Assembly: GCF_003363715.1 (NCBI RefSeq)
Contig: NZ_QREV01000010.1
Coordinates: 1-64,000, forward strand
Source of the DNA: Parabacteroides acidifaciens
GTDB lineage: Bacteria > Bacteroidota > Bacteroidia > Bacteroidales > Tannerellaceae
Length of the DNA stretch: 64,000 bases
Direction of reading: 5' to 3'
Positions 1 to 8,164 of the stretch are shown piece after piece. A program made the translations under genes and the position numbers. Below the pieces are notes generated by a model. That model did no database searches. It saw only the letters and a program-made list of their open reading frames with translations, and was not told the origin of the DNA. Position 1 is the first letter of the stretch; every line of letters begins with the position of its first letter.

Positions 1-61
1 CGGATCTGTCATGAGACAAATGTAAGCATTGTAAGGAAAATCTAAAAGAACGACCCCCAAG

Positions 62-172
62 AAATATCGGGTGAGCCGGAAAGCAATTGTCAGTGTAGTT
101 AAAAGCAATTTATTTCGCATTCAAAAATAATTGTTTTTATAGTTACAGACAATTGTTTTCCTTTCCGGATAT
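62..172. repeat. 22-bp periodic repeat array A
   Basis: Four copies of a CAATTG-like core lie exactly 22 bp apart, starting at 84, 106, 128 and 150 (CAATTG, CAATTT, TAATTG, CAATTG). Each core sits in a similar frame of A-rich sequence before it and T-rich sequence after it, so the units approximate TTCAAAAACAATTGTTTTC. The same architecture occurs at 29091-29162 and 57865-57959. The array ends about 100 bp before the promoter of the toxin-antitoxin pair. Function is unknown. Confidence 0.75.
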
Positions 173-254
173 CTATTCCTGGCATTAGCTGGTGGCCGGC
201 AAAGACCTTTCTGAGAAAAAAAGAAATGATTATAAACCATATAATATATTCACT

Positions 255-286
255 ATTGGTTATGTCACAAATTATAAATACTTTTG
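255..286 (+). promoter_or_regulatory. Promoter of the toxin-antitoxin pair
   Basis: TACTTTTG at 279-286 matches the Bacteroidetes -7 box TAnnTTTG. ATTG at 255-258, 20 bp upstream, is a one-mismatch -33 box. The promoter lies inside the long open frame that begins with GTG at 192, which argues that translation starts at the ATG at 318. Confidence 0.6.
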
Positions 287-317
287 TCTCAGAGATAAAA
301 ACAATAAAGAATTGACT

Positions 318-623
318 ATGACAACTTATTTACAACCAAACAACTGCCAAAGTTGGGACGAAGTACAAGATGAACTCTTTGGTGCTACCGGAACTCCTCT
401 ACGCGAACAACTTGAGAAGGAAAGCGAATTTTTTCGTATTAGCGAACGATTGAAACTGGCCAGAAAAGAAGCAGGGTTAACTCAACAGGAACTTGCCGAA
501 AAGGTCGGTTTGAAACGAAGTGATCTTTCTCTTATAGAAAATGGAAAGATTGACGTCGGGATTACAACACTATTCGATTTATTCAGGGCCTTAGGCAAAA
601 AACTTAGTTTTACCATTTTATAG
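318..623 (+). CDS. HigA-like helix-turn-helix antitoxin
   Basis: This 101-residue protein has an XRE-type helix-turn-helix in its C-terminal half: RLKLARKEAGLTQQELAEKV followed by GLKRSDLSLIENGK, then a short hydrophobic tail. Such proteins neutralise a cognate ribonuclease toxin and repress their own promoter. The partner is the gene 25 bp downstream. The open frame extends upstream to a GTG at 192, but a promoter at 255-286 makes the ATG at 318 the likely start. The order antitoxin-then-toxin is reversed relative to most higBA pairs, where the Gp49-like toxin comes first. Confidence 0.8.
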   Translation: MTTYLQPNNCQSWDEVQDELFGATGTPLREQLEKESEFFRISERLKLARKEAGLTQQELAEKVGLKRSDLSLIENGKIDVGITTLFDLFRALGKKLSFTIL

Positions 624-648
624 CAACAAAGAAAAACAAACTGAAACT

Positions 649-990
649 ATGGAAAATATACGTAATATCTTCTTTTATGGCAATTACGCTAAAGAGTTTA
701 TCAAGGAACAGCGCTTCCCTATACAAAAGAAAATAAAGTTTGTGTTCGATTTAATACGTTATGAATCACGTGTATCCAAACAATTCCTAAAACATATAGA
801 AGGGGCTAAAGGACTATATGAAATACGCATAGAAGCGGATAGGGATATCGTCCGTATCTTCTGCTGTTTTGACGAGGGTCAACTTATTGTTTTGTTTAAT
901 GGATTTCAAAAGAAAACCCGTAAAACACCAACTAAGGAAATACAAAAGGCTCTTTTGCTAATGGAGGAATATTTCACAAATAAAAGATAA
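649..990 (+). CDS. Gp49/HigB-like toxin of the RelE superfamily
   Basis: This 113-residue protein fits the phage-derived Gp49-like / HigB toxin family, ribosome-dependent mRNA interferases. Family hallmarks seen are the GLYEIRIEADRDIVRIFCCF strand pair near residues 55-75, a hydrophobic LIVLFNGFQKKTRKTP segment, and a terminal helix starting at KEIQKAL. The size is typical for the family. It follows the XRE antitoxin by 25 bp and is presumably co-transcribed from the promoter at 255-286. No other gene lies between it and glycerate kinase, so the pair is self-contained. Confidence 0.8.
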   Translation: MENIRNIFFYGNYAKEFIKEQRFPIQKKIKFVFDLIRYESRVSKQFLKHIEGAKGLYEIRIEADRDIVRIFCCFDEGQLIVLFNGFQKKTRKTPTKEIQKALLLMEEYFTNKR

Positions 991-1017
991 CATTGAAAAC
1001 ATTCCACAAACTTTAGA

Positions 1018-1025
1018 TATATTTG
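1018..1025 (+). promoter_or_regulatory. Candidate -7 box for glycerate kinase
   Basis: TATATTTG matches TAnnTTTG and lies 39 bp before the start codon at 1065. The upstream TTTG is degenerate (ATTG at 992-995, spacer 22). Confidence 0.4.
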
Positions 1026-1064
1026 AACACTCAAGTTATCTGATACTTAAATAAGACGGAAGAA

Positions 1065-2210
1065 ATGAATAAAGTAGTAATAGCTATGGACTCCTTCAAA
1101 GGTTGCCTGACCACTGAAGAGGCCGGGAAAGCGGCGGAGGCAGGAATAAAGGCGGTCTTTCGGGATTGTGAAACACTTCTTTTCCCTATCGCCGACGGAG
1201 GCGAAGGTATGTTGGATGTACTTCTTTCCACGACAAACGGGACGTACGAAAGCCTGACGGTACACGGTCCTCTGATGGACCCCGTAGAAGGCAGATACGG
1301 CCTCTCGGGGGACGGACGGACAGCTTTGATCGAGATGGCGACAGTCAGCGGACTGCCACTCGTGCCGCGGGAGAAAAGAAACCCGATGCTAACTACGACC
1401 TACGGGACAGGCGAACTGATCCTCGATGCACTCCGGCGAGGTTGCCGCAAGTTCATTGTCGGTATCGGAGGCAGTGCAACCAACGATGCCGGACTGGGAA
1501 TGCTGCAAGCGTTAGGATTCCGCTTTCTGGACAGGGATGGTAATCCGTTGGGAATAGGTGGAAGGATTATGTCGGAAGTGGCAGCCATAGATACGTCTGC
1601 TGTTCATCCGGCCTTAAAAGAGGCACATTTCACAATTGCCTGCGACGTGGAGAATCCTTTCTGCGGTCCTGATGGGGCGGCTTATATCTTCGCCCCTCAA
1701 AAAGGGGCTGATTCCGATATGGTGAAAGAACTGGACGCCGGTATGCGTTCTCTTGCACAAGTCATCCGGTCAGTAACAGGCAAAGAGATTGCCGATTACC
1801 CCGGAGCCGGAGCAGCCGGAGGCATGGGCGGCGGTTTCCTCGCATTCCTGAATGCCGAATTGAAGCCGGGTATCCGCCTGATGCTCGAAGCACTGGATTT
1901 TGAAGAAAAGGTAAAAGGGGCCGATCTGGTTATCACCGGTGAAGGACGGGTAGACGGGCAAACGGCCATGGGGAAAGTCCCTTCCGGTATCCTGAAAGAG
2001 GCACAGAAACAGAATATTCCCGTCATCGTGATAGCCGGAAGCATAGAAGATACGGAAAAGATGAACCGGGCAGGTTTCCAGGGAGTATTCTCTATCACGC
2101 CAGGCCCGATCTCATTAGAAAAAGCGATGCAACCGGAGTTTGCCAAAGCAAACATCCGCCGGACAGTCAGCCAAGTCTGCGCGGCGATCCGTCCGTTTAT
2201 TACCCGATAA
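1065..2210 (+). CDS. glxK: Glycerate kinase (GlxK/GarK family)
   Basis: The 381-residue protein belongs to the two-domain glycerate 2-kinase family, which phosphorylates D-glycerate with ATP and feeds the product into lower glycolysis. Visible family motifs are DSFKGCLTTEEA at the N-terminus, PIADGGEGMLD near residue 42, GIGGSATNDAG near 133, GAGAAGGMGGG near 247, and DLVITGEGRVDGQTAMGK near 287. Length is normal. It is a single gene with its own candidate -7 box; the next reading frame downstream is a truncated remnant. Whether the product is 2- or 3-phosphoglycerate cannot be told from the sequence. Confidence 0.93.
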   Translation: MNKVVIAMDSFKGCLTTEEAGKAAEAGIKAVFRDCETLLFPIADGGEGMLDVLLSTTNGTYESLTVHGPLMDPVEGRYGLSGDGRTALIEMATVSGLPLVPREKRNPMLTTTYGTGELILDALRRGCRKFIVGIGGSATNDAGLGMLQALGFRFLDRDGNPLGIGGRIMSEVAAIDTSAVHPALKEAHFTIACDVENPFCGPDGAAYIFAPQKGADSDMVKELDAGMRSLAQVIRSVTGKEIADYPGAGAAGGMGGGFLAFLNAELKPGIRLMLEALDFEEKVKGADLVITGEGRVDGQTAMGKVPSGILKEAQKQNIPVIVIAGSIEDTEKMNRAGFQGVFSITPGPISLEKAMQPEFAKANIRRTVSQVCAAIRPFITR

Positions 2211-2247
2211 AATAAGATTTACATAATCACTTATAAAGAATGAAAAT

Positions 2248-2385
2248 ATGAAAGAAATCAAAGAGAAGGCTGAACAGATGCTACAGCAGTGTGAGGTAGT
2301 CACCATCGCATCCATTAACGAGAACGGTTATCCCCGTCCTGTTCCCATGAGCAAAATCAAATCGGAAGGCTATTCAACGGTTTAA
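2248..2385 (+). pseudogene. Truncated pyridoxamine-phosphate-oxidase-like flavoprotein
   Basis: An ATG at 2248 opens a 45-codon frame reading MKEIKEKAEQMLQQCEVVTI and then ASINENGYPRPVPMSK. This matches the N-terminal part of general-stress / PNPOx-like split-barrel flavin-binding proteins, which normally run about 140-160 residues. It ends at TAA 2383-2385, only 10 bp from the convergent glycosyltransferase stop. The rest of the barrel is absent, so this is a remnant, probably left by a deletion that brought the two genes together. Confidence 0.7.
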
Positions 2386-2395
2386 GCCTCCTTGT

Positions 2396-3334
2396 TTAGA
2401 AGTTCATCTTCTCATCGATGATATATTCCGGACGTGCTTTGATTTCATCAAACAGGATTCCGACGTATTGTCCTAACACCCCGACTGTCAGCAATTGGAC
2501 GCCACCAAAGAAAATGACGGAAGTCATGATGGATGTCCAGCCTGTTTCGGCTTTGCTGAAACCGTATATCTTGCCTAAGGTAAACCAGATTGCCAATACG
2601 ATACCGACCAGCACGGCTATAAATCCCAGGCTCGTAGCCAGTCGCAGCGGCTTCTTGGAGAAATAGAGCATGGCAGTCGTGGCAAACTTCCACATCTTGC
2701 TAAACGGGTATTTCGTCTCGCCGGCAATACGCGCCTCACGCTCGTAATAAAAGGGAACTTGCTTAAAACCCACCCAGCTGATCAGCCCGCGAATATATTT
2801 ACCCCGCTCCTGGAAACGGTCGAACTGGTCCATCACTTTACGGTCTATCATACGGAAATCGCCCGTATCCAAAGGGAAGCTGACATCACTCATATAGTTG
2901 AGCATACGATAAAAGGCTTTCGCTGTAATTTTCTTAAAAAGCCCCTCACCTTCCCTCGACTTGCGGACACAATAGACCACGTTAGCCTCTTCCTTCTCTT
3001 GCAAAGCCAGGATATCGGAGATCAGTTCAGGAGGGTCTTGCATATCGGCATCCAGGATAACAGCCAGGTCGGCATCACAATTATTGATGCCTGCCGTCAC
3101 TGCCGGCTGGTGGCCGAAGTTGCGGGAGAAATGGATCACTTTCACCTGCGGATCGGTTGCTGCAATCTCGTTCAGCATCACACGCGTGCGATCCCGGCTA
3201 CCGTCGTTGATGTAAATAATTTCCGTTTGAACCGGAAGCTGTCTCAACGCTTCCCGTGTACGCCGGTACGATTCGGCAATAACCAATTCCTCGTTATAAC
3301 AGGGAACTATAACCGCAAGTTTCTTCATCTGCAT
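2396..3334 (-). CDS. GtrB-like membrane glycosyltransferase (GT2)
   Basis: The 312-residue protein has a GT-A catalytic domain (VIVPCYNEE at the N-terminus, the DAD metal site in VILDADMQDPPE near residue 95, HFSRNFGHQPAV) and two C-terminal membrane helices around 230-252 and 265-290. This is the DPM1/GtrB/ArnC layout: the enzyme moves a sugar from a nucleotide donor onto polyprenyl phosphate at the inner membrane. It starts directly after the GtrA stop codon (TAA then ATG); a second ATG two codons in is an alternative start. The pairing with a GtrA-type protein supports lipid-linked sugar supply for surface glycan decoration. The acceptor is unknown. Confidence 0.88.
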   Translation of the reverse strand: MQMKKLAVIVPCYNEELVIAESYRRTREALRQLPVQTEIIYINDGSRDRTRVMLNEIAATDPQVKVIHFSRNFGHQPAVTAGINNCDADLAVILDADMQDPPELISDILALQEKEEANVVYCVRKSREGEGLFKKITAKAFYRMLNYMSDVSFPLDTGDFRMIDRKVMDQFDRFQERGKYIRGLISWVGFKQVPFYYEREARIAGETKYPFSKMWKFATTAMLYFSKKPLRLATSLGFIAVLVGIVLAIWFTLGKIYGFSKAETGWTSIMTSVIFFGGVQLLTVGVLGQYVGILFDEIKARPEYIIDEKMNF

Positions 3335-3718
3335 TTAAGCCTTAAACGTATAGAACTTATTCATTATAAAATTAATCACCGTATAGAAAGCCATTGCTAT
3401 CAACTGGTTATAATACGGATCGATCGGCAGGCAGGGATTCAGGACATACACTAACAATCCCAACTGCAGCAAATAGCACACTCCGAACACTACGCCAAAA
3501 CGGACGGCACTGCCGATCCATCCTGCCGAGCTCCGGAATGTCCATTGCTTATTCCATATAAAACTATTTAATACGCCTGCCACATAACCGACTACGTTCG
3601 AGACTACATCCGAACACCCGAACAACTTCATCATAACCCAGATGACAACGGCGGTTATTACCGTATTACTTACTCCAACTATGCCATATTTAATGGCTTG
3701 CTTGACTGTTTCCTCCAT
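3335..3718 (-). CDS. GtrA-like small membrane protein
   Basis: The 127-residue protein has four predicted membrane helices and the GtrA features: IKYGIVGVSNTVITAVV at the N-terminus, NVVGYVAGVLNSFIWNKQWTF in the middle, and a final helix ending NFIMNKFYTFKA. GtrA-family proteins are thought to flip polyprenyl-linked monosaccharides to the periplasmic face. Its stop abuts the GtrB start. Its first 29 bp overlap the 3' end of the upstream gene in another frame, so the three genes form one translationally coupled operon. Confidence 0.88.
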   Translation of the reverse strand: MEETVKQAIKYGIVGVSNTVITAVVIWVMMKLFGCSDVVSNVVGYVAGVLNSFIWNKQWTFRSSAGWIGSAVRFGVVFGVCYLLQLGLLVYVLNPCLPIDPYYNQLIAMAFYTVINFIMNKFYTFKA

Positions 3719-4448
3719 TCTTCTTTATAATCTCGTCCACTTCCTCCGCCGACAATTCCTTCACATTTGTGATTGTGAAGACATCGGAAAGGAAGTTTCC
3801 ATACTGGTTACATTCGCCGATCACCAGATCAAGCGTCAACTTGATATCAGTCCGGACCGGAATCAGAAAAACCAGCTCCAAATAATTCTCATTGATTGTC
3901 AACCGTTCGATCTCACAGTCCGCTTTCCCGAGGGAATACGGAAACTCACGTTCGATCACTGTCCGCTGATAATCCTGAAACGGCTTCAGTTCATTCGCCA
4001 GGATCAGGACATAAAAACGTAACTTCTCTCCTTTTCCACCCAAACCGGTGGAGATATAAACCTGCTTCTCGTCAGACAGTTCGGACTCCAACGCGATACG
4101 GCTCTCCATTAACGCCATATAAGCCCAATCCGCCACATCCGGATCAGGGGCCTGCGCATATTCTTCCAGGATCCGGTAAGCTTTCACCTTACGGGAAGTA
4201 GCCAGCATGGACAATACATATCTCTTATGTTCCGTAGACGATTCGGGATCATCCAGACTATTTTCGAAAATGGTAAAATCCATATTCGAGATATCCGGCT
4301 TGTCTTTATCTTTCCTGATCTTCTCAGAATATTTAAAATATTCCATCTGCCGTTCTACCGGTACACGCTGTTCTAATATATGGAAATGTCCGTCAATCCT
4401 ACTAAAAGAGTCCCGGAACTTCTTGAAAATGTCATTATCCTCTTTCAT
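3690..4448 (-). CDS. Conserved hypothetical protein, 252 aa
   Basis: I do not recognise a named family. The protein is soluble and acidic with no signal peptide. Residues 60-120 look helical-repeat-like (ALMESRIAL, ILEEYAQAPDPDVADWAYMA), recalling HEAT-type elements, and the C-terminal half is beta-rich with alternating hydrophobic strands (YLELVFLIPV, IKLTLDLVIGE). It is the first gene of the gtrA-gtrB operon and overlaps gtrA by 29 bp, so it probably acts with that lipid-sugar system or merely shares expression. A -7 box sits at 4497-4504. Confidence 0.7.
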   Translation of the reverse strand: MKEDNDIFKKFRDSFSRIDGHFHILEQRVPVERQMEYFKYSEKIRKDKDKPDISNMDFTIFENSLDDPESSTEHKRYVLSMLATSRKVKAYRILEEYAQAPDPDVADWAYMALMESRIALESELSDEKQVYISTGLGGKGEKLRFYVLILANELKPFQDYQRTVIEREFPYSLGKADCEIERLTINENYLELVFLIPVRTDIKLTLDLVIGECNQYGNFLSDVFTITNVKELSAEEVDEIIKKNGGNSQASH

Positions 4449-4496
4449 AAGCCTACTTTTTAGTTTTGTACATATCCATTAAACAAGAAACTAAGA

Positions 4497-4504
4497 CAAA
4501 TGTA
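4497..4504 (-). promoter_or_regulatory. Candidate -7 box for the 252-aa gene / gtrA / gtrB operon
   Basis: On the minus strand this reads TACATTTG, a TAnnTTTG match 48 bp before the ATG at 4448. No clear TTTG is seen 20 bp upstream. Confidence 0.45.
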
Positions 4505-4511
4505 AGGCTTT

Positions 4512-4535
4512 TTCCCGATAAATAACTATCGGGAA
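4512..4535. terminator. Hairpin after the sugar permease gene
   Basis: TTCCCGATA and TATCGGGAA form a 9-bp stem around a 6-nt loop. It lies just beyond the stop of the permease gene (minus strand). No T-tract follows on that strand, so it is a weak terminator or an mRNA 3'-end structure. Confidence 0.4.
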
Positions 4536-4553
4536 GGTAAAAACGGGATATTA

Positions 4554-5555
4554 TTATGCTCCGGCATAGATCAAAAATCCTAAACCGATCACAAACAGGA
4601 CAAACATTCCGGCATTCAGATAGTCCGACGAACGCGGAGCTCCCTTAAACTCATGCCAGATCAAAATCCCCCACAAAGCAGAGACTAAGGTTGCCCCCTG
4701 TCCCAAACCGTAAGAGATGGCAGCTCCTGCCTTTTCGGATGCGATCATACTGAAAGACTGCCCGATACACCAGATTACACCGCCCAACATACCGACAAGG
4801 TGCGTTTTGGCATTTCCTTTGAAATAACCGGAGATGGATACCGGAGCGCCTTCCACCGGACGTTTCATCGCTATCGTATTGAACAGGAAATTACTGATAA
4901 ACACACCCAGGGAGAAGATAAAGACTGCCGTATAGGGAGTCAGCTTGCCCGGAGCCGGATTGGCAAAATTCCCCAGGTCCATCGAAGCGGCAACGAAACG
5001 GTAGAAGAAAGCCATGATTACACCTGCGGCAACAGAAATGAAGATACCCTTTCCGGAAACCTTCTTCGAGCCGACCAATGCTTTTTTATAGGCCAGCCCG
5101 TTCAGGAGGATGGCAACAGTGATCAATGCCACGCCGATAAAGATATACATCGGTTCACCTTTGGCCGCCCCGAAATAGTTGACCAATACGCCCAACACTA
5201 ATGCCAACCCGATCCCTACCGGGAAAGCGACCGACATCCCGCATATCGCAATAGCCGCCGACAAGAGGATATTGGCAGCATTAAAAACGATACCCCCCAG
5301 GAAAGCGCTTCCCAGCGAGCCCATATCGGCTTGTGCCAGATTGGGCAAGAAGCTCTGTCCTTCAGTGCCGATGCTTCCTAACGTAAAGGCGGACAATATG
5401 GAAAAGAGCAAAACTCCGATCACATAATCCCAGTAAAAGAACTCATACCGCCACGTTCTGGAAGCCAGCTTCTGCGTATTTCCCCACGATCCCCAACAGA
5501 GCATTGTTACAACGCAGAACAGGATCGCCAACGAATAATCTTGTACTATAAACAT
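4554..5555 (-). CDS. DMT-superfamily sugar/nucleoside permease
   Basis: The 333-residue protein is almost entirely hydrophobic, with about ten membrane helices, and resembles the GRP / RhaT / ureide-permease branch of the drug/metabolite transporter superfamily (N-terminal LCWGSWGNTQKLASRTWRYE; GMSVAFPVGIGLALVLGVLVNYFG in the middle). It is the last gene of the operon ribokinase - ADP-ribosylglycohydrolase - nucleoside hydrolase - permease, only 7 bp after the nucleoside hydrolase. That placement suggests it brings ribose or a nucleoside released in the periplasm across the inner membrane. Substrate is inferred from context only. Confidence 0.8.
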   Translation of the reverse strand: MFIVQDYSLAILFCVVTMLCWGSWGNTQKLASRTWRYEFFYWDYVIGVLLFSILSAFTLGSIGTEGQSFLPNLAQADMGSLGSAFLGGIVFNAANILLSAAIAICGMSVAFPVGIGLALVLGVLVNYFGAAKGEPMYIFIGVALITVAILLNGLAYKKALVGSKKVSGKGIFISVAAGVIMAFFYRFVAASMDLGNFANPAPGKLTPYTAVFIFSLGVFISNFLFNTIAMKRPVEGAPVSISGYFKGNAKTHLVGMLGGVIWCIGQSFSMIASEKAGAAISYGLGQGATLVSALWGILIWHEFKGAPRSSDYLNAGMFVLFVIGLGFLIYAGA

Positions 5556-5562
5556 AATATTC

Positions 5563-6579
5563 TTATTTTGAAACAGGTTGATGCATCATGTAATTCTCGA
5601 TCAAAGCCGCCATTTCCGTCGGCGGCACTTTCTCTATCAGGCGAAGGTCCCTGCCTCTCTCGTCCGGTGTCCAGCTATTCGTTCCTTCATCGTCCACGAC
5701 ACGGAAAGTTCCGCGCTCTACATTGTAATAGGGTTCATATCCTTTGATAGCAACCAATACAGCCGTAAGGTCCCAACTCATCCGCCCATCCGGATCACCT
5801 TCGGCAAAACAGAGGGAATAGGCCTCTTTCACCGGGCTGTTCTCCACATTCATCTGAACGAGCTTCTTTCCGGTAAGGATCACATTCCCGATCTTCCAGC
5901 CACTGAATACGATTTCCGTAGGCCACTGTTCTGCCACTACACGGGAAGACGGGACATCACAATAAACATTAAACTCTTTCCCTTCCGGAAAGAAACCAGC
6001 CATCGAAACCAAACGTTTCACCTTCTTAGCCACCAACTCGCGGCCGGAAAGAGGACTGTATTCGTCACCCTGCGAGAGCAAAAGATCTTTCAGGTTTGTG
6101 AAAAAGCCGATCGTACAAACCACGACACTGTTATCGGGCTGTGCACTCAAAATCCGGCGATACACCTTCACTGCATCGGGAGCATCCGATGTTTTAGCTG
6201 TCTTATGCGGATAGTTGGCGGGAAGCGCTTCCGTCCATTTAACCTTATGCCAGGTAGTCAAGGAGGCGCCCCCTTCACTTTTCGGAGCTCCGACAGGGAT
6301 ATCCGGCCGCTTGAAATAGGTATTCAACACTTCGATACAAGGCACGACATTCTCATCCTTATTGGAAGAAACAGTCGCCAGAATATTCACCTGCCCGCTA
6401 TCGGCCAGCGCATGCATCAGGGCCATTGCCCCTACATCGTCATAATCCGGTCCCAGGTCGGTATCCAGTATCAGGTTGACAGGTTGTGCAGCCGGCTCTT
6501 CTGCGGTTGTTGCCGCCGGCTTACCGGTACAGGCAGCCAATAGTGCGGCCAAACAGATAAAAAGAATTGATTTCTTCAT
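5563..6579 (-). CDS. Exported nucleoside hydrolase (lipoprotein)
   Basis: The 338-residue protein belongs to the inosine/uridine-preferring nucleoside hydrolase fold, which splits a nucleoside into base and ribose. The calcium-binding signature is clear: LILDTDLGPDYDD with aspartates at 39, 41, 45, 47 and 48. The N-terminus is a lipoprotein signal (LAALLAACTG, Cys17), so it works in the periplasm or at the membrane, unlike cytosolic relatives. It lies between the ADP-ribosylglycohydrolase and the permease genes with gaps of 11 and 7 bp. Together they would free ribose from scavenged nucleosides. Confidence 0.88.
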   Translation of the reverse strand: MKKSILFICLAALLAACTGKPAATTAEEPAAQPVNLILDTDLGPDYDDVGAMALMHALADSGQVNILATVSSNKDENVVPCIEVLNTYFKRPDIPVGAPKSEGGASLTTWHKVKWTEALPANYPHKTAKTSDAPDAVKVYRRILSAQPDNSVVVCTIGFFTNLKDLLLSQGDEYSPLSGRELVAKKVKRLVSMAGFFPEGKEFNVYCDVPSSRVVAEQWPTEIVFSGWKIGNVILTGKKLVQMNVENSPVKEAYSLCFAEGDPDGRMSWDLTAVLVAIKGYEPYYNVERGTFRVVDDEGTNSWTPDERGRDLRLIEKVPPTEMAALIENYMMHQPVSK

Positions 6580-6590
6580 GGTATTATAAT

Positions 6591-8144
6591 TTATTGATGA
6601 ACAACTTGAAGAGGCGCATCAGAATAGACCAATGCCTCATTAAAATGAACGGAAGCATCCGGTGCCGGATTCAGCCATTTGAATGTAAAGATATGCTTTC
6701 CTTTGGGAATCTGATATTTCCAGAACAAATCATTTCTGCGGGTTCTGGAAGCGGCAGGCAGATTAGCCGTTTCGACACATTCGCCGTCCATATACATTTC
6801 GACGCGGGCAACATAACGCTCATCGGCAGCCCGTACATATCCTTTGAATACGATTCCTGTTCCGTCGAGCACAATCTCCCCGACATCGGTTACTTGTTTA
6901 TTCACACGAATGAGATTTTGGGGAAATAATCCTTCAAACGCTTTCTCATAACGCACCGGAACTGGCGATTGACAAGCAATCGTGACCTCTTTTTCCCCTA
7001 CCTTTCCACCATTCCGTTCGATCATCTGCAAGGCCTGCTTGAATGACATCTCATAAGTCCGGTTCAGCGATATATCCGTATAGGCAAAATTCAAATCCTC
7101 CACCTCCTTGAGATTCGTCAGCCAGTATTCCGGAATCCCGCTATAGCCCAGGACAGTTCCTAAGATACCGGCTGCCGAAGCAGGATTACAGTCCGAGTCC
7201 TGGCCGCAACGGGTGGCAATATCCATTGTCTTGAAGAAATCACCCTCGCCATACAACAGCCCGATCAGGATATAAGCACTGTTAATAACAGCATCGATAT
7301 TAAACGGGACAAAGACGCCATCCGGACAACCGATATCCTCACTCCATTTCTTTTCGCATTCAAACCAGGTACGTTTCCAATCGTCCGGAAATTCTGCATG
7401 CCAACGGATCACATCGCTCATGCATTCGTAGTAACGGCTTTGTTCCGGTATCGTTTTCAGTGCTTCCGTCACAATAAATCCGATATCGTCCGACACGAAG
7501 GCAAGCGAATACATAGCACCGACATATACGCCGCCATACCAGCCGTCCCCATAATTCATGATATGTCCGATCTTGTCGGATATTTCGGAAGCCGCATTCG
7601 GCATTCCCGGCGACATCAGACCGGAATAGTCCGCCTCTATCTGGTAATCCAGATCGTCTGCATGAGGATTATTCAACCAATGCCCGGAAGCGGGCGGCAT
7701 GATTCCCTGCAGAATATTATAACGGGCCGACTGGTTCGCATGCCAGAGAGGATAGCCGGCTGTTGCAAAAGCCATTGCAAACGAATCGACCGGAGCATCC
7801 AGTCCTAACCGGTCGAAGACATCGACAAACGTCAGGTCCATATAAACATCGTCATACAACCCGGGCGAGTTCTCATACCACCACTTGATATAGCCATCCG
7901 CCCAAGGAATCGGGACATACTCCTGGATCATCGTCCCGTTATACCTGAACTCTGTCGGTCCGCCATAGGTACAACCGATCGTTTGTCCGGCCCAACCGCC
8001 TTTTATCTTATCCAATAATCTTTCCCGGCTGATTGTAAATGTTTCGGGAAGAGTTGCCGCTTTTTGTCCGGCCGGTTGCTGCGAACAAGAGATCGCTCCC
8101 CCTATCAAAACAACAGCCAACATTTGTAATATTGCCTTTTTCAT
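6591..8144 (-). CDS. Exported ADP-ribosylglycohydrolase (lipoprotein)
   Basis: The 517-residue protein has a lipobox (VLIGGAISC, Cys20) and an ADP-ribosyl-glycohydrolase core: GGWAGQTIGCTYGGPTEF near residue 50, YDDVYMDLTFVD near 96, and GQDSDCNPASAAG near 315, where the acidic residues ligate magnesium. The last 120 residues form an extra beta-rich domain (FKGYVRAADERYVARVEMYM), possibly carbohydrate- or substrate-binding. It sits second in the ribose/nucleoside operon, 20 bp after ribokinase. The probable role is release of ribose from ADP-ribose or NAD-derived substrates outside the cytoplasm. Confidence 0.88.
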   Translation of the reverse strand: MKKAILQMLAVVLIGGAISCSQQPAGQKAATLPETFTISRERLLDKIKGGWAGQTIGCTYGGPTEFRYNGTMIQEYVPIPWADGYIKWWYENSPGLYDDVYMDLTFVDVFDRLGLDAPVDSFAMAFATAGYPLWHANQSARYNILQGIMPPASGHWLNNPHADDLDYQIEADYSGLMSPGMPNAASEISDKIGHIMNYGDGWYGGVYVGAMYSLAFVSDDIGFIVTEALKTIPEQSRYYECMSDVIRWHAEFPDDWKRTWFECEKKWSEDIGCPDGVFVPFNIDAVINSAYILIGLLYGEGDFFKTMDIATRCGQDSDCNPASAAGILGTVLGYSGIPEYWLTNLKEVEDLNFAYTDISLNRTYEMSFKQALQMIERNGGKVGEKEVTIACQSPVPVRYEKAFEGLFPQNLIRVNKQVTDVGEIVLDGTGIVFKGYVRAADERYVARVEMYMDGECVETANLPAASRTRRNDLFWKYQIPKGKHIFTFKWLNPAPDASVHFNEALVYSDAPLQVVHQ

Positions 8145-8164
8145 AATAACAAATAAGATTTATA

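Noticed and set aside
84-155. 22-bp arrays (also 29091-29162 and 57865-57959) as CRISPR arrays
   Set aside because: The unit is 22 bp in total, with no unique 30-40 bp spacers between identical repeats, and no cas gene is present.
192-317. N-terminal extension of the antitoxin starting at GTG 192
   Set aside because: A promoter with -33 and -7 boxes lies inside it (255-286), and the extension has no family resemblance.
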